The notes under the pieces were generated by a model, which saw nothing but the letters and a program-made list of their open reading frames with translations, made no database searches and was not told where the DNA came from. 64,000 bases of DNA from Theobroma cacao. Taxonomy: Eukaryota > Streptophyta > Magnoliopsida > Malvales > Malvaceae. Positions 12,944-25,200 of this stretch are shown here, piece after piece (the stretch's first letter is position 1; each line of letters begins with the position of its first letter). The stretch is taken from assembly GCF_000208745.1 (NCBI RefSeq), contig NC_030855.1, forward strand, positions 427,823 through 491,822, written 5' to 3'. The translations under genes and the position numbers were made by a program.

Positions 12944-15900
12944 TTACTTCTTCCCTCCTCCAGAAACATTAAACTTGAAAAATATTATGTCTCCGTCTTG
13001 AACCACATAAGTTTTCCCCTCCTGTCGATATTTTCCAGCAGCCTGAACAAAGAGAAAATAGTGAGAAAAAATGTCATGCAAAGGCTGGAACCAAGTAACA
13101 TCTCACTAGTTAAATGACAACAGAGGAACTCGTATATGAACCACAGAGCAGCCATAGCTCAAGAAGTCAAGATGCAATATGCTAGTCCACCCGGCCAGGG
13201 CTGTGGCTTAAGCACAATGCAGCACCTCATACCTCAATTTAAATCCTAAAATTAGTCATTAATCTTTCATCACATGTTTTTGGCAAGTTATTTATTCCCT
13301 TGAACAGTTAGTTACCACTCTGTAATTCTAAACCTTCAATTGACAATTAGGTACTAAAGTAAGGAAAAGCTATGTAAAAATTGTTCATGCTTTTAATAAC
13401 CTTAACAGCCGACTCATTGCCAAGCTCCTTCAGATCTTCAAATTTCATGACCTGGACACAATCGAGAAATCGAAGTCACTACACAGAAATTTGACATGTA
13501 TATGTTACTGTAAAAGCTACTGAAAAATAAAAAACAAATACATTGGCAAAGCAACATTTGATGTGAACAGCAATGATTCAATCCAGATATAGAGAACACA
13601 TTCTCCTTAACAGCTAACATCTTGTGGCTGAGAATGGTGGTGAAAACAGTAAAGAAGTAATGTTGCTAGCAGAAGGCCCCTTTTTTTGTTTGAACAGAGG
13701 CTGGAGAGTATGATGGTGACAACAGTATGGTGGCAATGCCACGGAGAAAATTGCCACAATACTGGAAATACTGCATGCACAAGGCTGCTTTTTTTTAAAA
13801 AAAATAAAGGTAGCTAGAGATTACATAACATTAAAAGCAGAGAAGCTGCCTACAGGAGCTTCTGAACTGCGAACCAAAGAAAGAGGGATGGTTTTGGCAT
13901 GGGCAGCAGCAAACAACAGGTGACAGCAATGAAAGGAGAGTACCATGAGAATGATTTTTCTTAGCAGTGAAATCAAGGAAAACATATTTATTGGGACAAA
14001 TGCAATAAAAGAAGAAACACTACATAGTAAATTTTGCGTTGTTTTAATTACATCTTTCCATAATATTTAAGTCCAAAAGAGAACAGGACATATTGTGGCT
14101 TCAATTAGAGCAACAACAGCTTATAGGGCAGAAGCTTCAATATTAGAGTTTAATCAGTATAACAACTGCAATTAATAAATTCTGAGCAGGTAAAAGATAT
14201 TGAGTGTGAGAAAGAGGAAAAAAACAGCTTCAGCTTAGAGATTTGAAAAGCATAATGATTGTCATAGTTCATCACAGAAGATAATGCCAGAGCAAAGTTT
14301 AAAATTTTCTTTCAAGGAATTAATATAAGGAGACAGAAAGTCATGAATTAAGAACAACCTCAGCACAAATAAATCCTCTCTCAAAATCAGTATGAATGGC
14401 TCCGGCAGCTTGAGGAGCCTTTGTTTGCCGTCTAATTTGCCAGCATTTCACCTGGAAAAGCAATAAGCAAATCATTTTATCTTACAGCCATCATTTGATT
14501 AAAGCAAACACAAATAAGCTACACTGAAACAAAATCTCCAAGAAGTGATCCAGTTTAGAGGAGAGCTTCAAAACTTGCAACTGAATGGACCTTGAGGGAA
14601 TCCAAAACCTAAGGACAGTCACTTAGATTACAACATTGCAATATCAGTCACTATGTCATATACCCCATTATCATTGTCACTGCTAAGAATTCTAAAGACA
14701 TGATCTTGATGTTGAGATAGCAAGCTTGTCAAAAAGTCTGTTATCTAACTGACAAGTCTAGATGAAAACATAGTATAAGGTAAAAACAAAGGTCTACAAA
14801 ATCAATATAATGATCTTAGATTATTTTAAGAGCGTTAATACTCTTTAGATCCTTCATACAACTTGTTAATATATAAGTAAGAACCACATAAGTAAGAACC
14901 AAGCATTCCCATAAAAAATATAAAAATCAGCATTAGATACCTCATCAGCTCCTGCTGTGAAAAAGTATATGAGATTAATTGCCGAGAAACCAGTCTTGAT
15001 GATCTTTGGAAGAGCACTGTAACATTGGAAAGATTGCTCAGCATCATACAGACCCATGAAAAAATAGGAAAAAAGACAATTCAAGCATCAGAGCACTGAA
15101 AGACTATCTAACCATGAGACTAGGACTTCTCAAATTAAAAGCACTCTTAACCATCATAATAAGAGACATATTCAGTTTCAACTAACCTTTGTAGTTTGTT
15201 TTCCTCACAATACTTTGCTGCTTCTTCAGATTCCATATCAACAAGGTTTCTCTCAAACACGCCACTAAAAGGAATGATTGGTTCACCACCATGTTCTTGC
15301 ACCCTACAAAGATAAAATAATTCTCATTCCAGTAGAGTAAAATCAAACCTAGATAAAAATTTTCCAAGTATGATAAATCTAAGAAGCAGAATTTTTCCAG
15401 TTGAGTAAATGAACCTCTAATATGCCCACACACTAAGAAAGAGAGCATACCAAGCATGAATCTTCGGCAAGAACTTATTCTTTTTTCTTTGGTAATCTTT
15501 CTCAGTCATGTTAACCTGTAGATAGGATACAGTAATATCATAACTAAAATCTCTAGCCACATTCTTGAAACCATGAAAGGTGAAAGACACTGCTTTCTCT
15601 AAAAAATTTACAGCATCAGATGTAACACATCTGAAGCTCTCCCATATTAGAACAAGCTGTAATGTAATACAAATTTATTAATGGGCAATTTTCTGTCAGT
15701 TTTTTTGTTCAAAAATATAATCAAGAAGAAATTGCAAAAAGAAGTCCAGGAAGCTAAAAATAAAGCCAAAACAAGCTCAGAACACTTCATTGAAAATCTA
15801 TACTAAGTATGCAAGACTTATATCTATTACCCCACAATAGCCACCTGCTTTAATGCAAACTTGTTGAAAGGTATTAATATAACTTGCTTTATTTGCAGTT

Positions 15901-18900
15901 TGATTCATTCTCATAAATAAGACCACACTTTTAAAATTCACAACATAAGAAAGCCCTTGCTGAGACTTGAGCACTTATCCCAGCATGTCTAAATTGCATC
16001 TCAGCATTCAGGAAACAAGTGCTATGATCGATAAGTAATATTCGATCATCAATTCCAGAAACACAATCAGGTGAATATGCCCATGTTTTTCTAACAAGAA
16101 AATAATGATTTCAAAAGCATATTAAACAGGATACAATATATGTCTATCCTTTCAGTAGTTCATCTCCTATGTTGCTCAAACTTGGGGGTCTTTATTGGAC
16201 ATGGGTCTGTGTTCGACATGGGTGCATATTTTTTAATATTTTTCCTTATCTTTGGAAACTCAAGACCACATACCAATCTCCATGTTGAGATGTACGATAT
16301 GTTATATATAGATCATAAATGCAGCATGCAACAAAAACTATTGATGACATAAAAGATAGATTTAGCACAAACAAGCACACCTTACCTAACACACAACAAG
16401 AAAAGATTGCACTAAATAACAATAAAATAAAAAAGAAAAGGAATAGGAATAGTGAAGTAAAAAAGAACATCAGGCTCACCAAATAAACAACGGGCTTGGC
16501 ACTAAGCAATTGAAAAGTATTGAGTATCTCAATATCAGCCGCTTTCCAGTCCCCTAGACGAATATCTTTTCCATCTTCAAGCCATGACTTGACCTGTAAG
16601 ATAACAAGCATCATTATTTTTTGGTATTAGCATTTAGCATAACCCACCATAAACATTTAGATTTATAACATAAGCTCATGAAAATGAACCTGATAATTTG
16701 ATAAAAATGAATGCTTGACTGCTATAAGAGAGTATCTGGTGGATCATTTGAATAAAAAGACATGTTTGAAGCTAACTTCATTCTTAAACTGAAAGCTAGA
16801 AAGGTTCACTTTCCATCAACTCAGACCACATGCTTCTAAGCCTACAACCTCTGAAATTAAATACTATGAAGCACATATACAAAAGATATTGAATCATTTA
16901 AAGACTGCCAGATGCAATGATAAAATGACAATAACATAATACACACTCAAAGAGAAAAAAAGTTGTACAAGAAAGTAGCAGAAGCAGTCACACAGATACA
17001 ACTAAACTATTAAATCATGTATGAGAAACTTGCCACTTAAACACAATTTAACTCCTATGTTGTTTATTATATGTACCACATTCCTAGTTACGACTCAATG
17101 TTTTTATCTTTTTATTTTTCTAAAGGAAAGAGAATAAAGGACCAACCTAAATCTGATCCAGAAGTCAAATTAGCCCACTCAATCCTAAGAGTGGTCTGAA
17201 TGAAAGTTAAAAATGATCAGAAAACATTCAAAATGGATGAGTCATAATATAAAAGCATCACTATTAATACAGAACAGAAGTGGGTCTCCTACATTTTGTA
17301 CAAACAATACTGACTAAATTCAGTGCACAAGAAAAAAAAATCAATGTTACAAACTAAGGGCTGTCACCTAGGAGAATCATGTTGTTACGGTCCTTAGAAA
17401 CGGATCGAGTTATGGGACGGTGTGTGGAAGGGTTGGGTTTAGTTTGAGGTACGCTGGGTACTTGGGTGGAAGGTTTCTTTTTTCGACCTATGTTTGTAAT
17501 GCTGGCTCGTTAGAGAGAACCTGCAGATCTCTTGAGTTTTAAGTACTCAAAACTTGAATAGATTCTGAACAAAACCTTTTTATTAACTTCACTGTCTCTT
17601 TAGAAACAGCTTGGTGGAATAACCACCCTTAAAGCAAGAAAATAAAGTGGAAAGGTGGAGACACAACCTCCAACAACTTGAGATGGAAAACTACCACTAA
17701 CAATAAAATAGGAGCAACAATGAAACTGTTAACAATAACCTGCCAGCAATCAATCAGACATGTTGACTTAGTCTATACTTCCCATGTGTGAATCGCTTGT
17801 AAACTACGGATTATCTGATGTGCTAACACATGTCTCCTCCATCCATAACACATTAGCAACATCAACAGAAAAGAACCAATAAAAGGAAATTTGAGGGAGA
17901 TAAGATGAGACATGCAGCCAAAAGAAAGGATTGCATGTCCAAAACCGTACCTTTTGACACAACTCAAGCTCTATTTTTAACTGCTTGTCATTACTCCTCT
18001 TCATGCTCTTTTCAAGATCCTCTACCTTCTTTTCAATAAATTCAACATCCTATGAAAATAAAGTTTAGAATAAGTACTCAGCATATAAAGATCCTGCTAG
18101 GTTCATTAATATTGAGTAAAAGTACCAAAAACTGTCAAGAAAATAAGGAATTCATATTGAACCAAAGACAGGATCACATTTGTAACAATAATACAAAGTG
18201 AAAACCAAAACTTCGTAACTAACTTTCAGTAATTCTTAAAACCCACACATCAAAATAATGGGTGAGAAGATGAATGTCCTTAATTTTAAGAGGAAACCAA
18301 CACAATCAAAGGCACACAGGAAGTGCAGCACTAAAGTACATGTATGTACGTATTAATCTTTTTAATTCCAATTTTAACTTCAAGCTTATGAAATATGTTG
18401 CTTAATCTTTCTTTGTGTGGCGAACAAACCAATCAAAGCACAGAAAGGCAATTGTTAAACTGTTAAACGCCTCCAACAGCTTTCTGATGTGACTTGACAT
18501 TAGTACATCCAATAGTGGTCATCACTCTCCCCTATTATACTTAATTACCAGTCCTGTAGAGCCAAACTAAAAGTTGGTTTCCATGTGGTTACAATTTAAG
18601 AGCAAAAAACAGTTTTATAGCATGAGACATCATACAAAATTTCATACAAGTTGATGAGGTCACTGAATCCAACATTGTGGACAACTGGACATTTGTCAAA
18701 GATCATGTGCCAAGTCTGAAATTTTATTGAAAACACCTAAAGATCCATATTTTTTAGCTAAAACTCTCAGCCAAGAATAAGATGCATTTTATCACCTGAC
18801 CTAGAAAAGTTTAAGAAAGGCAACAAAGAATAATGTTCATCATCATCAATTGATATTTATTTAATATTTTTTTCCCATTTCCCACTTGTTCTCTTGCCTG

Positions 18901-21229
18901 TTTCAAAAAGCACAAAGGTAGGACACCCACAATTTCTTTTTTTTCTTTTTTGGGCTTAAATGCCAAAGCTTTAGGACAACATTTCACCCACCAATATTTT
19001 CCAACTTTTTTTCTTTTTTTTTTCTATTATTTATTTATTTGACATGTCACCAATACACATGAGAAGAATTTTGATAAGTTGGGCTGCCTATTAAGCATTC
19101 CGTTAAGAATTAATGGATGATGACTACGAATTGAAACAAACCATTAAGAAGTGACTGAACATATAAAACTTTAACAAACTTAAGTGACTAATAGAATAGT
19201 TTACCCTTGATATTATACAAGTTGAACTACTCTTACGTAAGTACTCTATTACATAAGTCGAACTAACTTTATTAAACCTCCAAGGGTCTCTAGAACTGAG
19301 TTGAATTTAGAAGTCAAACGAAGTTCAACTCTAATGTAAGTACAAAACATCAATTTCTTTCACAGACAAGAAATGAACAAAATTTACAGAGGCATAAGTA
19401 AGGGGCAAGATATGAACAAGTGGTCCCAAACAAAAAAAGATAGAAAATTAATTTCTAAAATCTAGTTAAACTGATAGTCAAAACATTGATACCTGCCATT
19501 ATTGCAGCCTTTTACAAAGAGGCTTGATAACTCAGCATCTAATATATGTCAATAAAATGAAAAGAGTTTCACATATTGATTGATTACAGGTGTGGCCAAG
19601 GCATAGCCTAGAATGAAGTTATTGGGCTCTGCCACTAGGCCTAAAACTAACTCAACCTATGCCAAGCCTGTGCATGCGTATCAAAGCAATGTTCCAATTC
19701 CAATGTCTACATCCAATGATTTCGCATGAAAAACAAGCCAGTGTAGCATTTGGATTCTATTATAGAAATCAGAGCTCCAAATACTAATTGCAAGTACGTT
19801 AAAATTCAATAATTTCACAAACCTTTAATCGTAGTTCTGCACTAATAGTCTCTAAATCTCTCACAGGATCGACAGAATCATCAACATGGATGATGTCTGA
19901 ATCTTCAAATGCACCTGTTACAATTAAGTATAAAAAGAATCATTACCAACAAAATACTTTTATATCAAAGGAAAAAAGTATCAACTATCAAATAAAAATG
20001 GTCTAAATAAACCTCGAACTGATTAGTAAAAGCTACCAACACAATTTTTTTTATAACTTCTCAGAAGCCCTTTCCATAAAATGCACATGGAAACTTTCTT
20101 GGCTTCTAAGGGCAGAAATTGCCAAACTAACCTAATTCACAACGTACTGAATGATCTATCAATCCTTCAGCAGAAGTTAGAACAACATGACTGACCATAA
20201 CATAGCTACACAATACCAAATGTAATTATTCTTTAACATTCTCAAACTTTATTCATCAAAATGGTTTTATAAAGTAGATTAAATTAGAACAGCACTACTC
20301 ACAAGACAACAACTGAAAAGCAAAATTAATACAATTCAACAAAACATGAAAAGACTTAAAATTTTTTGTTGCATCATATTAAGCCAACACCAGAATTATA
20401 GTAACATAAAATAGAGAAATTTCCAGCCCGAAAGCCTGGGCATCTTACGCAAAACATGAAAAATGCCATCAACTGCACGGATGTGAGACAAGAAGCTGTT
20501 GCCCAACCCTTGCCCTTGATGGGCACCTCTAACCAGTCCAGCTATATCATGAATTTCTAAGAAAGCTGAAACCTATGCATCAAAAGAGCTCAAACAAGTT
20601 AAAAAAAAATGAGTTCCAATTTAAAGTGTGCATTTTCTGCAATAAAAAAATGACACTTATTATAACAGATACAATGATAGTATCTAGATTATCCAACCAG
20701 AACGAATAGCCGCATGCTACATCTTTTTCAATTCACAGTGACTTAAATCATCAAGCCGAAGTCAAGCATGCATCTAGATGTTAGAAATAGCAGTATTACT
20801 ATTACGCTGTCATCCCTGTCACCTATAAATGGCATGCATCTAGTAGTTATGCAAACACGGCCAGAACAGAAAATAATTGTATACCTCATTTTTGGGTTTG
20901 TACAATTGGCACAGCCAGTCAAAGCGCCCGTCGGGAACATTAACTCGGGCTTCATTAGGCTCGATGGTACAAAAGGGGAAGTTCTCAGCAGGAATAGAAA
21001 GCTTTGTGAGGGTGTTGAAAAGGGTAGACTTGCCCACGTTTGGCAATCCTACCTGCAAATCAATAAGCAATTCAGCTCACAAAACAAAAAAAAAAAACCA
21101 TTTTGCCAAATTAAATGGGAAAAAGAAGGAGAAGAAAGTTACGATTCCGATCTTGAGGTGAGAAGAGAACCGGCCAAGGATGGGCCTCTCGGCTGGTGCT
21201 TCCTTGGATTTAGCTGCTTTCGGAGGCAT
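12944..21229 (-). CDS. OLA1: Obg-like ATPase 1 (YchF-type P-loop NTPase)
   Basis: TRAFAC-class P-loop ATPase of the YchF/OLA1 family, cytosolic, which binds ribosomes and is linked to stress and defence responses in plants. Twelve minus-strand exons: 21229-21143, 21052-20885, 20572-20449, 19914-19823, 18049-17951, 16593-16480, 15515-15451, 15303-15187, 15016-14941, 14451-14359, 13451-13401 and 13042-12944. They sum to 1185 nt and 394 residues, the usual plant length. The start [12 protein letters not shown] matches the family start. Walker A is GLPNVGKST at 31-39, Walker B and switch are [18 protein letters not shown], and the specificity motif is NMTEKD in place of the NKxD of GTPases, as expected for an ATP user. 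The C-terminal TGS domain ends [18 protein letters not shown]. Every intron is GT..AG. One intron carries a likely insertion (17385-17758). Confidence 0.97.
17378..17765. mobile_element. Possible transposon remnant inside an OLA1 intron, flanked by a 7-bp direct repeat
   Basis: The heptamer CATGTTG occurs at 17378-17384 and at 17759-17765. The roughly 374 bases between start abruptly with GC-richer sequence (TTACGGTCCTTAGAAACGG) that differs from the surrounding AT-rich intron. This looks like an insertion with a target-site duplication. No coding capacity, inverted ends or poly(A) tail were found, so the class is unknown. A chance heptamer match is possible. Confidence 0.4.
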
Positions 21230-22808
21230 ATCGCTTGGAGTTGGAAGTAGCTTCGAGGTCTAGGGTTTTGCACACAGCTGTGAGAAGTAGCGGAGTGGAG
21301 TGCTAAGGCGGGTTTTTGGTTTTGGCTTTTGGGGAAAGAAGTCTAACCACGTTTGGAAATCTCTTTTATACCCAACGGTTCCAACCCTAGCACGCGACGG
21401 TCGCGTCGCGTTGCGGCCTCAACGCACGCCCGCTTTTGCGAGTAATACGTTAGGTGGTATGAAAATTTAACCAATTTGATAGTATATGTATATCAAAAAA
21501 AAAATAGATATGTATAGTTCCTAATGAATTAATATTCATGGTGGAAATATATTCTTACAGGTGTCAATTAGGTGAATCAAGTAGGGTTGGATTGAGTCAC
21601 TTCGGATCGGATCATATCTAGTCGGGAAAAACTTTCACAAATTGGATTAAAATTCGATTTTTGGAGCTTGATGTATAAAATAATAATTTATCTATAATTA
21701 GTATTAGTATTATTTCAAGTCATAATTTTTATTTAATTACTTGGAATTGGAAGTCGAAATTTTTTTTTCAAAAATTGAATTGAAGTTTAATTTTTAGAGT
21801 TCAATGTATAAAATAATAATCCATCTATAGTTCCTATTCGTAAAATTTCAAGTCATAATTTTTATTTAATCACTTGGGATCAGATCATTTCAGGTCAAGA
21901 AAAGATTTCAAAAATTGAATTAAAGTTTTGATTTTTGAAACTCAATGTATAAAATAATAATCCATTTATAATTAATGTTCGTAAATTTTTAAATCATAAT
22001 TTTTGTTTAATCACTTGAGATCAGATCATTTCAAGTTGAAAATTTTTTCGAAAATTAGATTAGAGTTCATTTAATGAAGTTCAATGTATAGAATAATAGT
22101 TCATTTATAATTAATACTTGCAAAATTTCAAAGTCACATATTTTCTATGATCGTCCAAATCATAATCATAAAGTGTTTATAGATCCCAATATTTTACTAA
22201 TATTTTTTATTAGTTACTTTTGATCAAAATTCAATGAAAATAAATATATAAGTACAACATAATTGAAATATAATGACAAAATTTGTTATTAGCCTATATA
22301 TTGTGAAAATTTTGGTATTTATATTCTTAAGAGAATAAAAAATTGACAATCAAAATCAAACAAATATCCATAGGATTGAAACCATATGCAGTGAAAAGTG
22401 CATAGGGAGAGTTTACTTTCAGGTTAGGTAGACACACATAGGAGTTATTATCATATTGTATTTCAATCTCAATGTCTCATTCAATAAATCAGGAATATTC
22501 ATGTGCAAATGAGGGCAGAACAAAATTCCAAAACAAAGAGTGAACAGGTAATAATTTAAGGATATTGAATAAAATGGTGGGTTCATACATTACATCATTC
22601 TCATGAGGAACACAAGAAGAAAACAAATATATCAAAATCTACACAAGCAATTACAAAGAGCAGTAGCAAATCAACATCAACATATACTTACTATATAACC
22701 ATGCAGTGGGCCTCCCTTTCATGCCGACACATAGAAGTCTTATTAATTCTTCTTCCTTTGACAAGGGCAGTATAACAATAAGGTTGGCTAACTAATAGTA
22801 CACAAAGC
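21230..22808. other. Intergenic region between OLA1 and CTL1-type genes
   Basis: Bases 21230-21440 are the OLA1 leader and promoter, with a short CpG-rich patch around 21390-21435 (GCGACGGTCGCGTCGCG). Bases 21597-22140 are the tandem repeat described separately. From about 22440 to 22808 lies the presumed 3' untranslated region of the CTL1-type gene. No other gene was seen. Confidence 0.7.
21597..22140. repeat. Degenerate tandem repeat, four units of about 133-141 bp
   Basis: Four head-to-tail units start near 21597, 21737, 21870 and 22011, each with a variant of TCACTTGGGATCAGATCATT. Each unit also has a variant of AATGTATAAAATAATAATCC, at 21671, 21804, 21945 and 22084. The spacings from both anchors agree (140/133/141 and 133/141/139). 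Units differ by many substitutions, so the array is old or was assembled from diverged copies. Confidence 0.85.
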
Positions 22809-25200
22809 TCAAGAAGATTCAATCTTGGGAGCAACGGTTGGGTTGAATGCAACCTGCTCAGCACAAGTTAGCTCGTCATGTGGCCCTGCCTCCTCTCGCC
22901 CTATGCCCATCAGGTCAAGGTAATACAGGTAGTGGGAGACAATGGTGTTCATGGGATCGTTATCACCCTTCCCACAAAGATAATCTCCATAAAGAACGTT
23001 CATGGTGGTGCCAAATGCAGGACCCCGCTTGGCCAAAGTGTCATTCTTGGTAGGTTTCCAGTTGCCTACAAAGATGTCATGCGCTGAAGGTTGTTTCTTC
23101 TTGATTGGGGTTATCCACCTCCAAATGGCAGCCTGGAAGGCAAGAGTAGCATTCTGCTCTATGTACTCAGGATGGTTCAACAGATCCACTTTCAGAGCTT
23201 CCCCAACAGCTCCATAGTTGTAGTTCCTATTATCAAAGAGCCATCAAAAGCAAGCAGAGCTATATATCATCTCCACGACCTAGGGCAGAAAACTCTGAAG
23301 GAAACAGGGCCAAATGCATACAGTCTACAGAAAATATAATATTTGAAATGCCAATCGAACATATCAGGGCCCTACATCCTTTTTGTAATCAATTGATTAA
23401 TTGAAATAGGGGATATGAGGGCCCAAGTGGGGGCAAACAGGGGGGTGTTGATCAAAGTGCATTTGAGTAGATTAATGTTGAACAACATAATATTTACTCA
23501 AAGATGCAACAACAGCACACTCAACCAGATGAAACACAAACAGACATGCCAACTCAATACATTGAACGGAATACCATCCCCCTCTCTTATTTGGAATGCA
23601 TCCCACTTTTTATTGTTTGACAATCAATCATTGAACTTTATAAAACAATTAAATTGAACTTTTTCTTGAAGAGAGCATGTATACCTTCTTATTTATCATT
23701 TTTGTCCATCAAGATTGGATGCCTAGGAAGAATGAACTTTGTAAGACATTGCCAAGACATGCCTATCTATTTTGGTATTAAGCACATGACATACAAGCAC
23801 ATGAAGTAACTACAAGTTATAGCCAATATGTGTCCCAAGAAAATTGCAGGTAAATATCAAGGGGTTCAGCAGTGAAACAGCAAGAATATACTTCATGCTA
23901 ACAGCAAAAAGTGAAAAGGCACCATACGGGATAAGAATAAACCAAATAGTTTTCACATCCCTATAAATCATTTAATCAGAATAGTTGCTTGAACAGACAA
24001 TTAAAACTTTATCAGTCACAAACAACACAAAAATCCTCTCAAGTCATAAAATAGTGTTGATATTAACAAATAGATGATTTAGTGCAGATGGAAAAAGTTG
24101 AATAAATGTTTTAATCATAACTACTGTACATACCAGTAAATTGGCAAGGCACCGCGGCCATAGTATTGAGCTCCAGGAGCACAGGGATACACATACTTGT
24201 AGGAGTCATCACAGTAATCCTGGCTAGGGCTCATTTCTCTATTGTAGCAAAGCCCCCAAGCCAACGGTCCTCCTGTTGCCACTCCATATCCACCTGAAAT
24301 CATTAACCACCATTTAAACTCTGAAGCGTGAACTATAGCTCAACTAACAATTAAAAATTATCCTAACATACAAAATAAACACTCATCGGGCGTGCTTAAC
24401 CAATGGTTTCTTACATTTTATCCAAAATTTAAAAAACAAAGCTTTAAAAAATGAAAAAACTTCAACATACGTACTGCACTATCAAACCTAGAAAGATTGA
24501 ATCAAACAGGAGATAATAAAATCGATAATGCTACATCTTTATTACTGCTAATATATCTGAATCTTTAGTCCCATTCAACTTAATTTATCTAACACCGACA
24601 TACAGATCTGAACTTAGCTGATTTGGACCAGAATGCACAGCACCAATCAAAACCAGTATCCATTTAAAAACTTGAGACTTTCAATTTCGAACAAAACACT
24701 CATAACCATAGGCATAAACTTATAAACTTGGAACAATTGGGGATCTTACTAAATAAGCAGTCAACTTGGAAATGCATTAGAATTAATACTAGTAGTAAAA
24801 AAAACTCACAAGATGTCTTGGCGCCGACATGGCCAAGAAAAGCAGCGATCTCCTTCATTTGCATAAGCTTACCACCGGTTGTCCCGAAACCCAGATGCTC
24901 ATAGTCGGCAGCAGCCAAAATGAAAGACTGGTAATCCCAAAATCCCACGGCGTGAGCCACGGGCGAATTCCTCTTAGAAAACAGGTTCTCAAATTGATAA
25001 ACCTGGAAGATATCGGAAATGGTCTGGTTGCAACAATAAACCGACCAAACATTACATTCCCATCCCTGTAAACACACTTTCTTACCCTTCACAGTCTTCA
25101 CTTGAATCTTCTTGTCCCCATCAGCGTTTCCCGTCACAGCAAGATTTGCAACCAAAGCCACAGTGAGAATCAAAGCAATGGCCCTGTTGAAGTCAGCCAT
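22809..25200 (-). CDS. CTL1: Chitinase-like protein 1 (GH19 fold, catalytic Glu lost)
   Basis: Secreted GH19-family protein related to Arabidopsis CTL1/POM1/ELP1, which binds cell-wall glucan and supports cellulose assembly rather than cutting chitin. Three exons (25200-24810, 24293-24134, 23226-22809) encode 322 residues, the expected length. A signal peptide covers roughly residues 1-26 (ADFNRAIALILTVALVANLA). Family landmarks are QNATLAFQAAIWRW, GPLAWGLCYNRE, YGRGALPIYWNYNYG and NDPMNTIVSHYLYYLDLMG. In active class I chitinases the acid catalyst sits in the HETT motif. Here the aligned positions read A127-K128-T129-S130, so the Glu is Lys. Cys pairs (KKVCLQGWECNVWSVYCC) are retained. The gene is divergent from the VTC2-like gene. 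The N-terminus is taken from the signal peptide. Confidence 0.95.

Noticed and set aside
20768..21250. A 160-codon plus-strand frame
   Set aside because: It overlaps OLA1 exons 1 and 2 in antisense and crosses their intron. The OLA1 reading is exact to the family, so this is a shadow.
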